Below are positions 27,721 to 38,400 of a stretch of DNA of 64,000 nt, piece by piece. Numbering within the stretch: the stretch's first letter is position 1; every line of letters starts with the position of its first letter. The notes below the pieces were generated by a model. That model saw only the letters and a list, made by a program, of their open reading frames with translations. It did not search any database and had not been told where the DNA came from. The stretch covers positions 1,384,710-1,448,709 of the forward strand of contig NMRA01000026.1 of the NCBI GenBank assembly GCA_002633005.1, given 5' to 3'. Source of the stretch: Phoronis australis. Taxonomy: Eukaryota > Phoronida > Phoronidae. Position numbers and translations under genes: made by a program.

Positions 27721-29069
27721 ACAGCCAGTGGTGAAAGTGTCGAATAGCTGGAGTAAAAGCAATGTTTTAGGTTACCACATTTAGAGACCATGTTTTTTGT
27801 TTTCAAAAACAGTACATTTTAGGAAACAGAAAATTGTTATTTTCTTTTGTAAGTTAGCAAATTCCGTTATACTGAAAGCTGATTAGTGTTACTTGACAGA
27901 AAAAGATGTTTCACTTTTGAAAACTGCCCCTCTCCTCCCCGGATCATACCAGATGTGGTTTGTGACTCAGGGGTTAACAAGTACACATAAGGAGATGGCA
28001 GTTGTGTACTTTTCTACATAGTTTATATGAAAATAGTACGGAGGTGGCTTTAATCACTCGAAGATAGGTTTACTCATTCTGCAGAAATTGCAACAAATTA
28101 ACATATCATGTAACAAATTTCATGGGCTGGCTGGTTTTTCTAGTAAACTTTTGCATATTTGCATATAGGTGAGCTGTACCCACATGATTAAAATTTAGAA
28201 AACCAATTGTAAAACTCTGTCAGAACAATGGAGTCACAACTTTTGTAAAGTGGAAAAACAGACACTGTGGTGGAGATTCCGGAAGTCGATTGTGAATGAT
28301 TGTGTTTTGTGCAGGAATCAGCATTCTTTAGGTGCAATGTCCTTGTTTGCATGATTTTAGTGCTAAATATTTGCTTCATTCTCTCTGAAAAACATTTAAA
28401 AATAACGTGAAATTCTCCTCACTCGGCCCAACAATTCCCTTTAAACGATAAAAAATTTCCTTCAAGATTAGAATCGGTTTCAACTCAGACACTAGACAGC
28501 ATTTATTTTCCTTGATATTGGACCATTATCCATTGGAGCTGAGATCAGTGTAGCATTAGCACTCCTGGTTTCATATGAAAATGTGCGATAAATCAATAAT
28601 TTTCCTTGAATGTAATACTACCCAGTAGTGTTAGTAAAGCTGCTATAAACCTGCCTTCCATCAAAAAAGTTGATCCAGCCCACTTAATATTGTCACAAAT
28701 TGTTCCTTTAGTCGAATGTGAGGTGGTTTCATGGTTGGAAGGAACTAACAGTTAATTATTGCTTGAATTTAGGCTCTGCAAGTTGGCTTGTCACAGCGTG
28801 TCATTTTATGTGCCGAACATGTTCTGAGCGAATAAGGAACTGTCAGTTCTTTGCAAATACAAAAATCACTTCTTATCGGAGTAACAAATTGACGTGCTTT
28901 GTAGCCATAAGTGGTCTAAATCAAAAGTTTTATACTTGGATGGAATGTGAGTTTACAGCTGCATAAGTGCAATGTATTATGTGCTTTTTTAACAAATAAA
29001 TTGTCTTGTTACTAAGAAATGTGTATTGTGGTCAGCATACTACTCACTGGTGCACACCGGTACACTATA

Positions 29070-30735
29070 CATTAACAAGCGCAACGCGGAGCATTGAAAT
29101 GTGCCCACGAATGCACCGCTAACATTGTGCTTCTAGGGGTGTTTATTTGAAATATAAAAATTTGCAACCGGATGGCACAAAATATGTCAAATCCATCTGA
29201 GAACTTGTGTGTCATCAAAGCTATTTACACCTAATTTCATAAAAATCTGTCAAGGAACTTCTAAGAAAACAGAGGAAAATGAAAAAATGAAATTGCCACT
29301 AAGAGGCTATAAGCGCAAAAAACATAACTGCCACAAAGAGGCACCAAAGTAGATAAAGTCGTTGGAAAATCATCGTCAGACTTCCTCTTCCCATTAGGAA
29401 CATAAATGCCAATTTCAACAAACATCCTTAAGAGTGGTTTGGTTGACACAAAGGCAGATGTCAAATAACAAGACTCGAAAACAGTAAAAATGGCCACAAG
29501 GTGGCGCACAATGTCTCAAATTTTACCCGGCCGAAAACTGTATGGTAGCGTCACCTCACTAATAGATGCCTAACTGCCACATTTTATGAAAATCCATTGA
29601 CGATCCTTTAAGATACAGACTGAGGTAAACGTAAAAAAACTAAAATTGCCACTAGGGGGCACACTGGTAGCCCGATCCGTTCGAAAGTCCTCATCCTCTG
29701 TAGTCAACTTCATATAAATACACCAGCAAAATTCAATAAAGATCCTGTAGAGCATTTAGGAGACATAACCATGGGCGCAAACACAAACAAAACTGCCATT
29801 AGGAGGCGCCGTAGTATTCCAAGTCATTGGAAAATCATCGTCAGCTGCCCTCTTCACAGTGCCAACTTTCAAAATCATACCTAGAGCGGTTTAGTTGATA
29901 GAACGGCGGACGCCAAAAAACAGACTCAAACACAGTAAAAATGACCACTAGGTGGTGCAAAGTATCCTGAATCCGTCCGAAAATGAGAGGATGGCATCAT
30001 CTCAATATTAGATGTCTAACTGCCAAATTTTATGAAAATCCGTTGAGGACCTCCAAATCTACAGAGGTAAGCAAAAAAAATTAAAATTGCCACTAGGGGG
30101 CACACCAGTAGTCAGAGAGATCCGAAATTTAATGTCATCTGTTGTCACCTTCATGGGAACACATCTGCCAAATCTCATTAAAATCCTGTGAAAGGTTTAG
30201 GAGATACAGCCATGGATGCAAAAATAAACAAAATACCACTAGAAGGCGCCACAGTCGTCGAAGTCATTGGAAAATCATCGTCAGTCGTCCTCTTCACAGT
30301 AAAAACATATATGCTAATTTTCAAAATCATTCCAAGAGCGGTTTGGTTGATAGAACAGCGGACGCCAAAAAACAGACTCAAAAACAGTAAAAATGGCCAC
30401 TAGGTGATGCAAAGTACCTTGAATCCGTCCGATAACGGGAGAATGGCATCATCTCACTAATAGATGCCTAACTTCCAAATTATATGAAAATCCGTTAAGG
30501 ACATCCGAAGATACAGAGGTAAGCGTAAAAAATAAAATTGCCACTAGGGGCACACCGGTAGTTGGAGAGGTCTGAAATTCGTCGTCGTCCGTTGTCAGCT
30601 TCATAGGAACACATCTGCCACATCTCATCAAGATCCTGTGAGGGGTTTAGGAGATACAGCTGCGGACGTCAGACGCCCGGACAGACAGAGACAGCGGCAA
30701 TATGCGACCACAAAAATGTGGGCGCATAAAAATCA
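29070..30735 (+). mobile_element. long non-coding repeat element with ten regularly spaced CTCF-consensus-like motifs
   Basis: It begins GCGCAACGCGGAGCATTGAA followed by ATGTGCCCAC, and ends with a hairpin (ATATGCGACCACA AAAA TGTGGGCGCATA). The interior is built from about 150-bp units in three alternating types, each with one core: A ATTGCCACTAGGGGGCACAC, B CTGCCACTAGGAGGCGCCAC, C ATGGCCACTAGGTGGCGCAA, giving a higher-order period near 450-490 bp. Cores start near 29293, 29328, 29491, 29646, 29793, 29941, 30087, 30233, 30392 and 30537. No long open frame. Before the hairpin is an ACGGAC-type microsatellite. Relatives: 47645-48735 and, inverted, 1165-2260. Confidence 0.85.
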
Positions 30736-30897
30736 AATGTACGTAGAATTCCAAAGAGAGAAACTCTACCCATCGCATAAAAATCAAAGAGGTTGATTGT
30801 TTTGATCAGCAAAAAAATAAAACACAAATTTATAATATGTAAACATAAAGGACAGTGGTTCTGAACATAAAAATACAGGTTAACTTTTCCTTACAAT

Positions 30898-30903
30898 TTT
30901 TTA
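30898..30903 (-). promoter_or_regulatory. candidate NTHL1 poly(A) signal
   Basis: TTTATT on + (AATAAA on -) about 150 bp downstream of the NTHL1 stop at 31050. Confidence 0.4.
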
Positions 30904-31049
30904 TTTTTGCTTTGCAATTTTTTGCGATTAACCAGTAATATCTCTCAGAATCCACAGTGAGGATCAGTTTACAAGTTGCTTATAGTGAAACTACATAACA
31001 TAATCAAATGTAAATGACAAGTTCAGTGCCAGACTGTTTTCCAAAAGAA

Positions 31050-34000
31050 CTATTTTGATTTCTTTTTGCCTTTTACTCCAACTCTGCCAGTGGGACAGAT
31101 GTTCTTGTTAAGGCACTGGGTGCACTTGGGCCCAATAGGTAAACAAGTCTGTTGTCCAAAACCGACCAGCAGGTGGTTGATGGAGCTCCACTGTTCTCTG
31201 AAACAACAAGTGAGAAGTAAGATTCCTGCAACTGTGAGATGGTCTGACAGGTTTAGAATTGAAGTTGAGATCTGATACATTAAAAACAAAAATTTTGACA
31301 TTTTATCTCGTGCAAGCGGAGAAGTGATGAGGCAGTGTGGTATAGTGGGATAAGTGTCCGTTTGGTTAGTTCAAGGTTGTGGTTTGAGTCCCACTAGGGC
31401 ACACTGCTAGACCGTAAGTCAGGTCTCTAGCTCCTCAGCTCGGTTTTATCTGTACCTTAAAGCATAAAAATGGTTCCATGTGATCAGTGTCATTGGCCCA
31501 CCTCAGTAGCCAGCACACACCTGGTACAAAATGTACCAAACTGCTTATAATTATTTTTTATAGTACGAAGCATTGACATTGACACTTTTGTTTAACAGAG
31601 TAGAATCTGGATCTCAGACATAACACACTTGACTAACTTTTAAAAAATTCCAATGATAACCATAAATATCTTTCTTTGGGTCTTTTTTTTGCCAGGCAAG
31701 GCTTCATGTGGCATATTAAATCGTGCTAAATCAAAACTAACTTAGGAAGCCACGACTCCAGTTCTTTTCGGGTGCTCTCTGGATCAGAGGTTGGTTTCTT
31801 GGTCCACCCAAGTCTGTTAGATATCCTGTGGACATGAGTGTCTACTCCAATACCAACCACCTGGTCCCAGGCTGACTTCATCACAAGGTAAGCCATCTTT
31901 GGTCCTACACCTGAAATGTAACAAGTAACGAAAATGTTGCCAACAACAATTTTGAATGCCAATCCCAGTGGGAACCTCTTATCTGAAAAACAATAGTATT
32001 CTAGACATTTTTTTTATATCCAACTCAGAAACAAATATAAATGAAACAAAAACTGATGAGGAACTTTACGAATTTCAAAATGTCTACCTGGCAATTTACA
32101 CAATTCTTCAACACTATCTGGCACATCGCCGTCATGTTCAGTTTTAAGCAGTTGACTCGTTTTCTTGATGTACTCCACCTTTCTCTGTAAAAAAGAAAAT
32201 CAAACTTCATATGCAAATTACCAGGAAACTAGATCACACTGCATTAGGAAAAATTAAAGGTACATTGAATGTTACCATTTCACACAATAGCTAGAGGTGA
32301 ATGTTTTGATTTAATTTTATGACAGTTACAAAAAAATTAAATCCTTGAGGAAAGTTAACACTTTCTGTTTTCAATGGTCGGTAATACTTTGGTCGGAATT
32401 CTGAGCTCATAGGTGTTAGTGTTGGCTGATGTGTCTATTAATACACCACATCATTGTTATTATATTTTACTTTAAGTTGATCATTTTTGACCAGCTGGAG
32501 CAGTGTGCTATTTTGAAGCATAAACTTTAACCAAAACTAATACTTAGATTCAGCGACAATTAAGCCAGAAATTGCAGCCAACCTACATAAACATTTAAAG
32601 TCCCACACAGCACTAATTGGGTCAAGCTGATTTCGCTAAATTCAAACCAGAATAAATCCAGTTGGCATAGATAATCTTTACTATACTCAGCCCATGGATT
32701 TACTATACTCAGCCCATGGATTTACTATACTCAGCCCATGGATTTACTATACTCAACCCATGGATTTACGAAGACGTGTAATTAGGAACACTAACACCCT
32801 GTATTAAATATATACAAAACAAAGAGTTCCACCTCAAATCATGCACCAAAACAATGGCTTTTAAAGATGACACTGCACAGGGTATCAAATCAATTCCACA
32901 ATAAAGCAGCAATTTTTCAAATCCATCATACAATTCACAATGTGAAAAGCACCCTCTCACATAAATTATCTGCACATTGACCCACCCTCCAGAATCCAAC
33001 AGGTTTAATCAATTCCCCTAATATTTCATCCGACGTTTTGAGGATATTATCAATAGAACATCCGTGTTGCTTCAATTTTCCCATGGCTGCTGATGTGACT
33101 TGATCCTTTGTTTGACTTGACAACATCAACGACAGAAGAATCTGATAACGAAATTCCTGAAACAAGATAATAAATTGTTTGATGTAGTCTTGGGCTCACA
33201 CTATTAACATTTCAAAGTCAGCAATAATGTGTGAACATAGTAAAGTAAGTAAATAAAAACTTATTGACCATTTACTTCTTAGCTTTTGTGGCCATTAGAA
33301 ATGCAAATAGAACATTTGACAACACGACCCAGGAATAGCGTTTACAGACTTCGCTACACCAATAAAAGGCTAGGCGAAGTGCTTTACCAAGCGCTGTTCT
33401 CACATCACAGAAATTCTGGTGACAGCAATGTATTGATAAAGGGGTTTCAACTACCCCTTAGTTAGAAAGCAATGCGCAAGATTGGGTTTATTGCATTGGA
33501 AATACAAAGGGTAATGTGTTGTTTGCAAGTGATCAAAGTGGGTGGGGTGTAATGTGTAAACGCAACTTATAAGTCATGAAAAGTTATAGTTCCACGGAAC
33601 AGCATATCCAATATTTCTACATAGATTCATCAGTATACTGAAATAGAAGTATATTTGGACTTTCCATTTTCCAATGCAAGCGTAGAGATTTTGGCAACTG
33701 TAAACAGCATACGGCAGTTACTGAAAATCTGTGAAGGTATATGTTGTTACTTGGATGAAAAAGAAATTCTCCACAAATACAATAACTGAATACAGAAAAA
33801 TACTATGGCAAATACTGGAAATTGCTTATTTGAGTTAGCAACATGCGTCCATCTCTCATGCACTTCAGCTTGGCTAGTGGTGTTACTATTGTTCTGACCA
33901 ATAGGTGGTGTTTTCGCTATATGATGAGTCATCGAGGTCAGGACACTATCCCATGTGTGTGACAGGTGGAACTTTAATCCACCTCGTTTGTTTGGAGAGG

Positions 34001-35016
34001 GGCGTTCAATGTGCACGTGCAGAGCTTCTTTGACACCCCTTCTGAACCAATCTTCCTCACACGAAGGTGAAACAAAACAGATGTTGTGACATATGCATTT
34101 TTAAGGACTGTTTCTTTTCACCTTCGTGTGAGGAAGATTGGTTCAGAAGGGGTGTCAAAGAAGCTTTGTATGAGCGCATAAAGTGCCCCTTTCAGAACAA
34201 ACAAGGTGGATTAAGGTTCCAACTGTCACACATATGGGATAGTGTCCTGACCTCAATGTCACATTGTCTGAGTAAAATACCACCTGTTGGCCAGAACGAT
34301 AATGACGCCACAAGCCAAGCTGAACGTCGCTAACTCAAGTAAGCAAATTCTAGGATTTGACTTAAGTTTTTTCAATATTTTGATACCTCAAATGGGTGTC
34401 TCAAAACTTTCATGCTTTTACCAATTACTGAAATTCAGTTTTTAAATCAAGACTTGCTTGTTTCCTGTTCTTTAGATTATGGTAGGCTACAGTAACTTCA
34501 GCTAACCTTGGGATTTGCTAGTCTATCTCCCAGCATGTCACAGCCCATTGTGTCTACAGGGGCATCTCCAGACTTTCGCATCTCCTTAATATTAGCCAGT
34601 TGCTGCTCCCAATCAACAGGTGTCCATGTTAAACAACCCGATACCTTTGCAACTTTATTTTCTTTCTTTGCTGAATGCTGTGGTGAAGCAAGTTGACTAG
34701 TTTCTGTTATGGGATCTGATCCAATAGAAATGTGTTTGCGTTTGCGAAATGCAAGTTTCTTAGTCAGGCTGGACACAACCACAGGCATTTGGCCAGTTTC
34801 GGTGACAAGTGAGACACGATCATTGAGAGAGGAAGATGAAGTCCGAGTCTTTGGCAGTCTAGTCACGTGGATGCGAGAAGTAACGTCGTCATTAGGGTCA
34901 GCAGAAAGTGTGTTCTTCCCCACACTGAAATAACGAGAACGTTGAGAAAATGACCGCTCGTTCCTAATGCCAATTGCTGTGTCTGTGGACAGCTTTCTCT
35001 TGCTTTTCTTTACCAT
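31050..35016 (-). CDS. NTHL1: NTHL1, endonuclease III-like DNA glycosylase/AP lyase, complete, 5 exons
   Basis: Bifunctional base-excision enzyme removing oxidised pyrimidines. Exons: 35016-34507, 33156-32986, 32184-32088, 31910-31742, 31197-31050; 1095 nt, 364 aa. Residues ~1-155 are a basic, Ser-rich, low-conservation region; then [36 protein letters not shown], and the helix-hairpin-helix [11 protein letters not shown]. The catalytic Lys is 264 and the Asp is 283 ([14 protein letters not shown]), 19 apart as in human (212/231). The [4Fe-4S] cysteines are 334, 341, 344 and 350 (C-X6-C-X2-C-X5-C). The start at 35016 has a good Kozak context (gccATGG), but an in-frame ATG at 35064 would add 16 residues ([16 protein letters not shown]), basic and hydrophobic, a possible mitochondrial presequence. 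The gene is head to head with PRPSAP. The introns hold a SINE-like block, a minisatellite and inverted retroelement fragments. Confidence 0.95.
31326..31560 (+). repeat. tRNA-derived SINE-like sequence (NTHL1 intron 4)
   Basis: GTGTGGTATAGTGGGATAAG resembles an A box and GGTTTGAGTCCC about 45 bp later is a near-consensus B box. About 150 bp of unrelated body follows, ending in an AT-rich tail (TTATAATTATTTTTTA). The layout (tRNA head, body, AT tail) is that of a SINE. It is inserted in an intron. Confidence 0.6.
32677..32768. repeat. 22-bp minisatellite, four copies (NTHL1 intron 2)
   Basis: TTTACTATACTCAGCCCATGG-type units repeat four times with one substitution (CAGCCC to CAACCC in the last). 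Each unit contains the CCATGG palindrome. Confidence 0.92.
33838..34338. mobile_element. inverted pair of retroelement 3' coding fragments (NTHL1 intron 1)
   Basis: Two arms (33838-34080 on -, 34108-34338 on +) face away from a 27-bp centre. Both translate outward without stops to related peptides: [13 protein letters not shown], a variable patch, NK(R/Q)GGL(K/R)F(H/Q)LSH(T/I)WDSVLTSM, then PPxGQN. The RGVKEAL...N..GGL...LS..WD pattern resembles C-terminal tails that I recall following reverse transcriptase/GIY-YIG regions of Penelope-like and related elements in animal genomes. The subfamily is an inference. Arm identity is about 80%. Confidence 0.6.
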
Positions 35017-35472
35017 GGCCCAAACAATTGTTCTACAAAGTCGGTCAGTAGAAAATGAAAGCATGTACAAAACACAGAAATGTTCTTCTCTCAAACAAGC
35101 TCACAAAATACACAATACACAGAACTACACAGACAACTGAATGTTTGTAAACACAACCATGTGCTTCCCTCACGTGTTCAAATTTTTTACTATTTCCGGT
35201 GTACCCTAGTTTTAATGTTACACCATTCAATTAAACAGTTTAATTGTCGAACTAAACTGATATAAATGTGTAAAACCTTTTTAACCATGTTTTTTAGCAC
35301 AAAGGTACACTCAGGAAATATTTTGACTGAATTATTAGGTATTTGCTGAGAAAAGTCTTTCCTAATGTTAGATATATAGACTAGGGTTTTGCACTCGCGG
35401 GCCAGCCATTTGTCATCTTCAGTTGGGCACGAAATTCATTTTGGTCAAGTGTGAATTAAAAGAACTGTGAAA
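35017..35472. promoter_or_regulatory. shared divergent promoter region, NTHL1 / PRPSAP
   Basis: Only 456 bp separate the NTHL1 ATG (35016, -) and the PRPSAP ATG (35473, +). The part nearest PRPSAP (about 35380-35470) is locally less AT-rich (TTTTGCACTCGCGGGCCAGC). I see no TATA box at a convincing position for either gene. A bidirectional housekeeping promoter is inferred from spacing. Confidence 0.55.
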
Positions 35473-38400
35473 ATGTCGATGGACAAGGCGCAAAAAGTCG
35501 CCATGCTGCTGTGTGCTGGAAACTCGCACCCAGAGCTTGCTTCGTTGATATCAGAGTATGTGCATGGAATGTTGAGCAATGGCAGTCATGAATGAGTTTG
35601 ATGCATTTGCTGCAATTTTTATTTTTGAACATTTAATCACTTTGTTTAATGTAGATTTTTTTGTCTCTTGTGCGGGTTTTACTGACTTCTACTGTTGTGT
35701 TGTACATTGGGTAATCACTGGCACTGTTTTGGAAACAATTTGAATTTGTACTTCAATCTTAACAGCTCAAAGAATCTTCAGTAGACAAAAGCTGTTCACA
35801 TGCTCAACACGGTCACAGAGCAAAGAGACAGTGCTCCGATTTGAGTTGCTGCAGCTGTTTGACTGTCCTTGACCTTAACTTAAAGGTTGGTGGCTGGTAT
35901 CAGGGCTGTGTTCCACCAACTGGTAAATGCATGTAATTTACTTGGGGAAATCTTGGGTGGATCTTGTTTAACAACAGCCTTCTTGCAAAATTCAACAGTT
36001 CAGTCTAGCTGGGGAATTATTTTAGTGGTGGCCATTCTAGTATTTGCAAGCACTGTCCATTCTAGTATTTGCAAGCACTGTCTCAAGCTTACTCGCAAAA
36101 TGCTCATCGTTCAGTTGCAAAATTTTGCGTAGATTAGTCTTCCTTTCCTGGTTAGGAATTACCAAGTGGAGAATTTTTTTTACCTCTCACTTCTATGAGA
36201 TATTTGTTGCTAGTTTCAAACAAGACACTAATGTTCCATCCATAAACTTATTTAATTATTTTCAGGGCTCTTAATGATATCAATTTGACTATTGTAACTT
36301 GGCAAGATTCCCATGTCACCGCTTTGTTGTAATTTTGAGTATAAATCACCAGCAAATCGTATTCTGAGCAAATTTTTGGACATTGTAAAATTCCAGAGTT
36401 AGGTCCAGTTTCAGTGTGATGTTGGTAAGTACGTTTTGTTGCTGCTATTGTTAATTTGCGTATTTTAATTTCTCTTTTTTGCACTTTCAGAAAGCTCGGA
36501 ATTCCGTTGTCTAAGACAACGTGTCGTCACAAAAGCAACAGAGGTGAGTTTCTTAACACTTAAAACTTTTAACCAGTGTACTACGACTGTTGCTATTCAT
36601 CTTGAAGACTAGTTCTCTCTGACATTATATGCATCTCATTGTATAATTTCTGTATTCATATAGTAATTGATGGAATTTGCAGCTGTTACTTTTAATAGAC
36701 ATTTTGAGTTTGATCATTTAAGCCAGCTTGTTATTAGATAGTACTTTGAAATAGCTTCATTTTTGATAATTTTTGCACTTGGAAATTGCTTCAGTCTAAG
36801 CTGCTGTAATGGTCATTTACAGAGACTGTTAGTGAGATTGGAGAGTCTGTTCGTGGAAAGGATGTCTACCTTATACAGACTGGTACAAAGTAAGTAAACG
36901 TATAAACTTACCACGTAGCTCTTCTCCAAAACCAGTATTGTGTTTAGTTTTTCATATTTCAGTAAAATACATTTAATAATGACCTCATTATTTGTAAATT
37001 ATTTACCTTCATTTGACGTTTCTGTTGTGAAGTCTTAGAATTTTTATTAAATTTGAATACAGACATGTTAATGATATGAAAATGACTGATTCATCGAAAA
37101 TGAAAAGTGCTTGTGCTTTCTGTTAGAATTTTGGCAAGATTTGTTTCCTGCGAATGATAATTTTCCTCCATAAAGATTCCCTTATTCATACTCTGTTGGG
37201 TGAAAATGCATGAAGTGTCAAAAAACAATATTCTCCAAACTATTGAAATACATTGCTTTTTTGTCTCCTGATCATTGTGTCCTTTATACATCCACAGAAA
37301 CATAAACAATGACATCATGGAGTTACTCATCATGGCCTATGCCTGTAAGACATCTTGTGCCAGGAATATTGTTGGAGTCGTCCCCTATCTACCCTACTGT
37401 AAGCAGAGTAAAATGAGGAAACGTGGCTGTATAGTATCCAAGCTACTGGCTTCCATGATGTGTAAATCAGGTAATGTCATGCTATCAAGGTGAGGAAATG
37501 TGGCTGTATATATTGTCTAAACTACTGGCTTCCATGATGTGTAAATCAGGTAATGTCCTGTTATTAAGGTGAGGAAATGTGACTGTACTGGCTTCCATGA
37601 TGTGTCAGGTGTCAGGTCAAGAATCTTAGAATGTTTTTTTCGTAGTCATTGGAAGATTAGTGTTATTGTTTCAACTTTTTATTTATAACAAGCAGTAGTC
37701 ATCTCTTTTAGAATATGTCGTGGTGGGTCACATTTTGTTTTTCGCTCTGAGTAGCATTGGATCTAGTGCTGTAGTTTTACTGTCTGCAGCATATAATTAA
37801 AGGATTAATCCTAACTTTCGTTGATGGATGTGCCACGAACTCTTAATAAACAGCAGATCTAGGCCCAGAGTTTGAATCCTTGTAAATGCCCAACCCTGAA
37901 CAGAAACAACCGATCTCTGCTTAGATAAACCATGTAACATGTTAGTATGTATAAAAGTCTGCCCACATTAAGCATTTGCTTAATACGCAATTGTTTTATT
38001 TTTTCTTGAATACAGGTATGACTCATGTGATTACCATGGATCTCCACCAAAAAGAAATCCAAGGCTTTTTTGACTGTCCAGTTGACAACTTACGAGCTTC
38101 TCCATTCTTGTTAAACTATATAAAGGAACAGGTATTGTAAGCACTACTGTGATGAAGTAGTGATGATGACTGGTTACACATGTTACACAAGTTAAAGTGT
38201 GGTTAGGAGCTGACTATTGCTTTTCAACATTTATGAATTGAATTAACATCTGAAAAGTCTGTGTGTACTTGCTGCCATAGCTTTTTAAGGAATGTTTAAA
38301 GAATGTATTTATAAACATCAGTCATAAATGTTTATTGTATGTAGGCCTTGGCCTCATAATACAGTTTACATTACAACTTTACTATGAGAAAAGTTCAGCT

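Larger units (their letters stand above)
27721..31049. other. intergenic region NOPCHAP1 to NTHL1 (convergent)
   Basis: 27721-29060 holds the NOPCHAP1 3' flank (AATAAA at 28995-29000) and a diverged repeat at 28625-28790 related to 4176-4370. 29070-30735 is the large CTCF-motif element. 30736-31049 is the NTHL1 3' flank with a minus-strand AATAAA at 30898-30903. No gene is seen. Confidence 0.6.
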
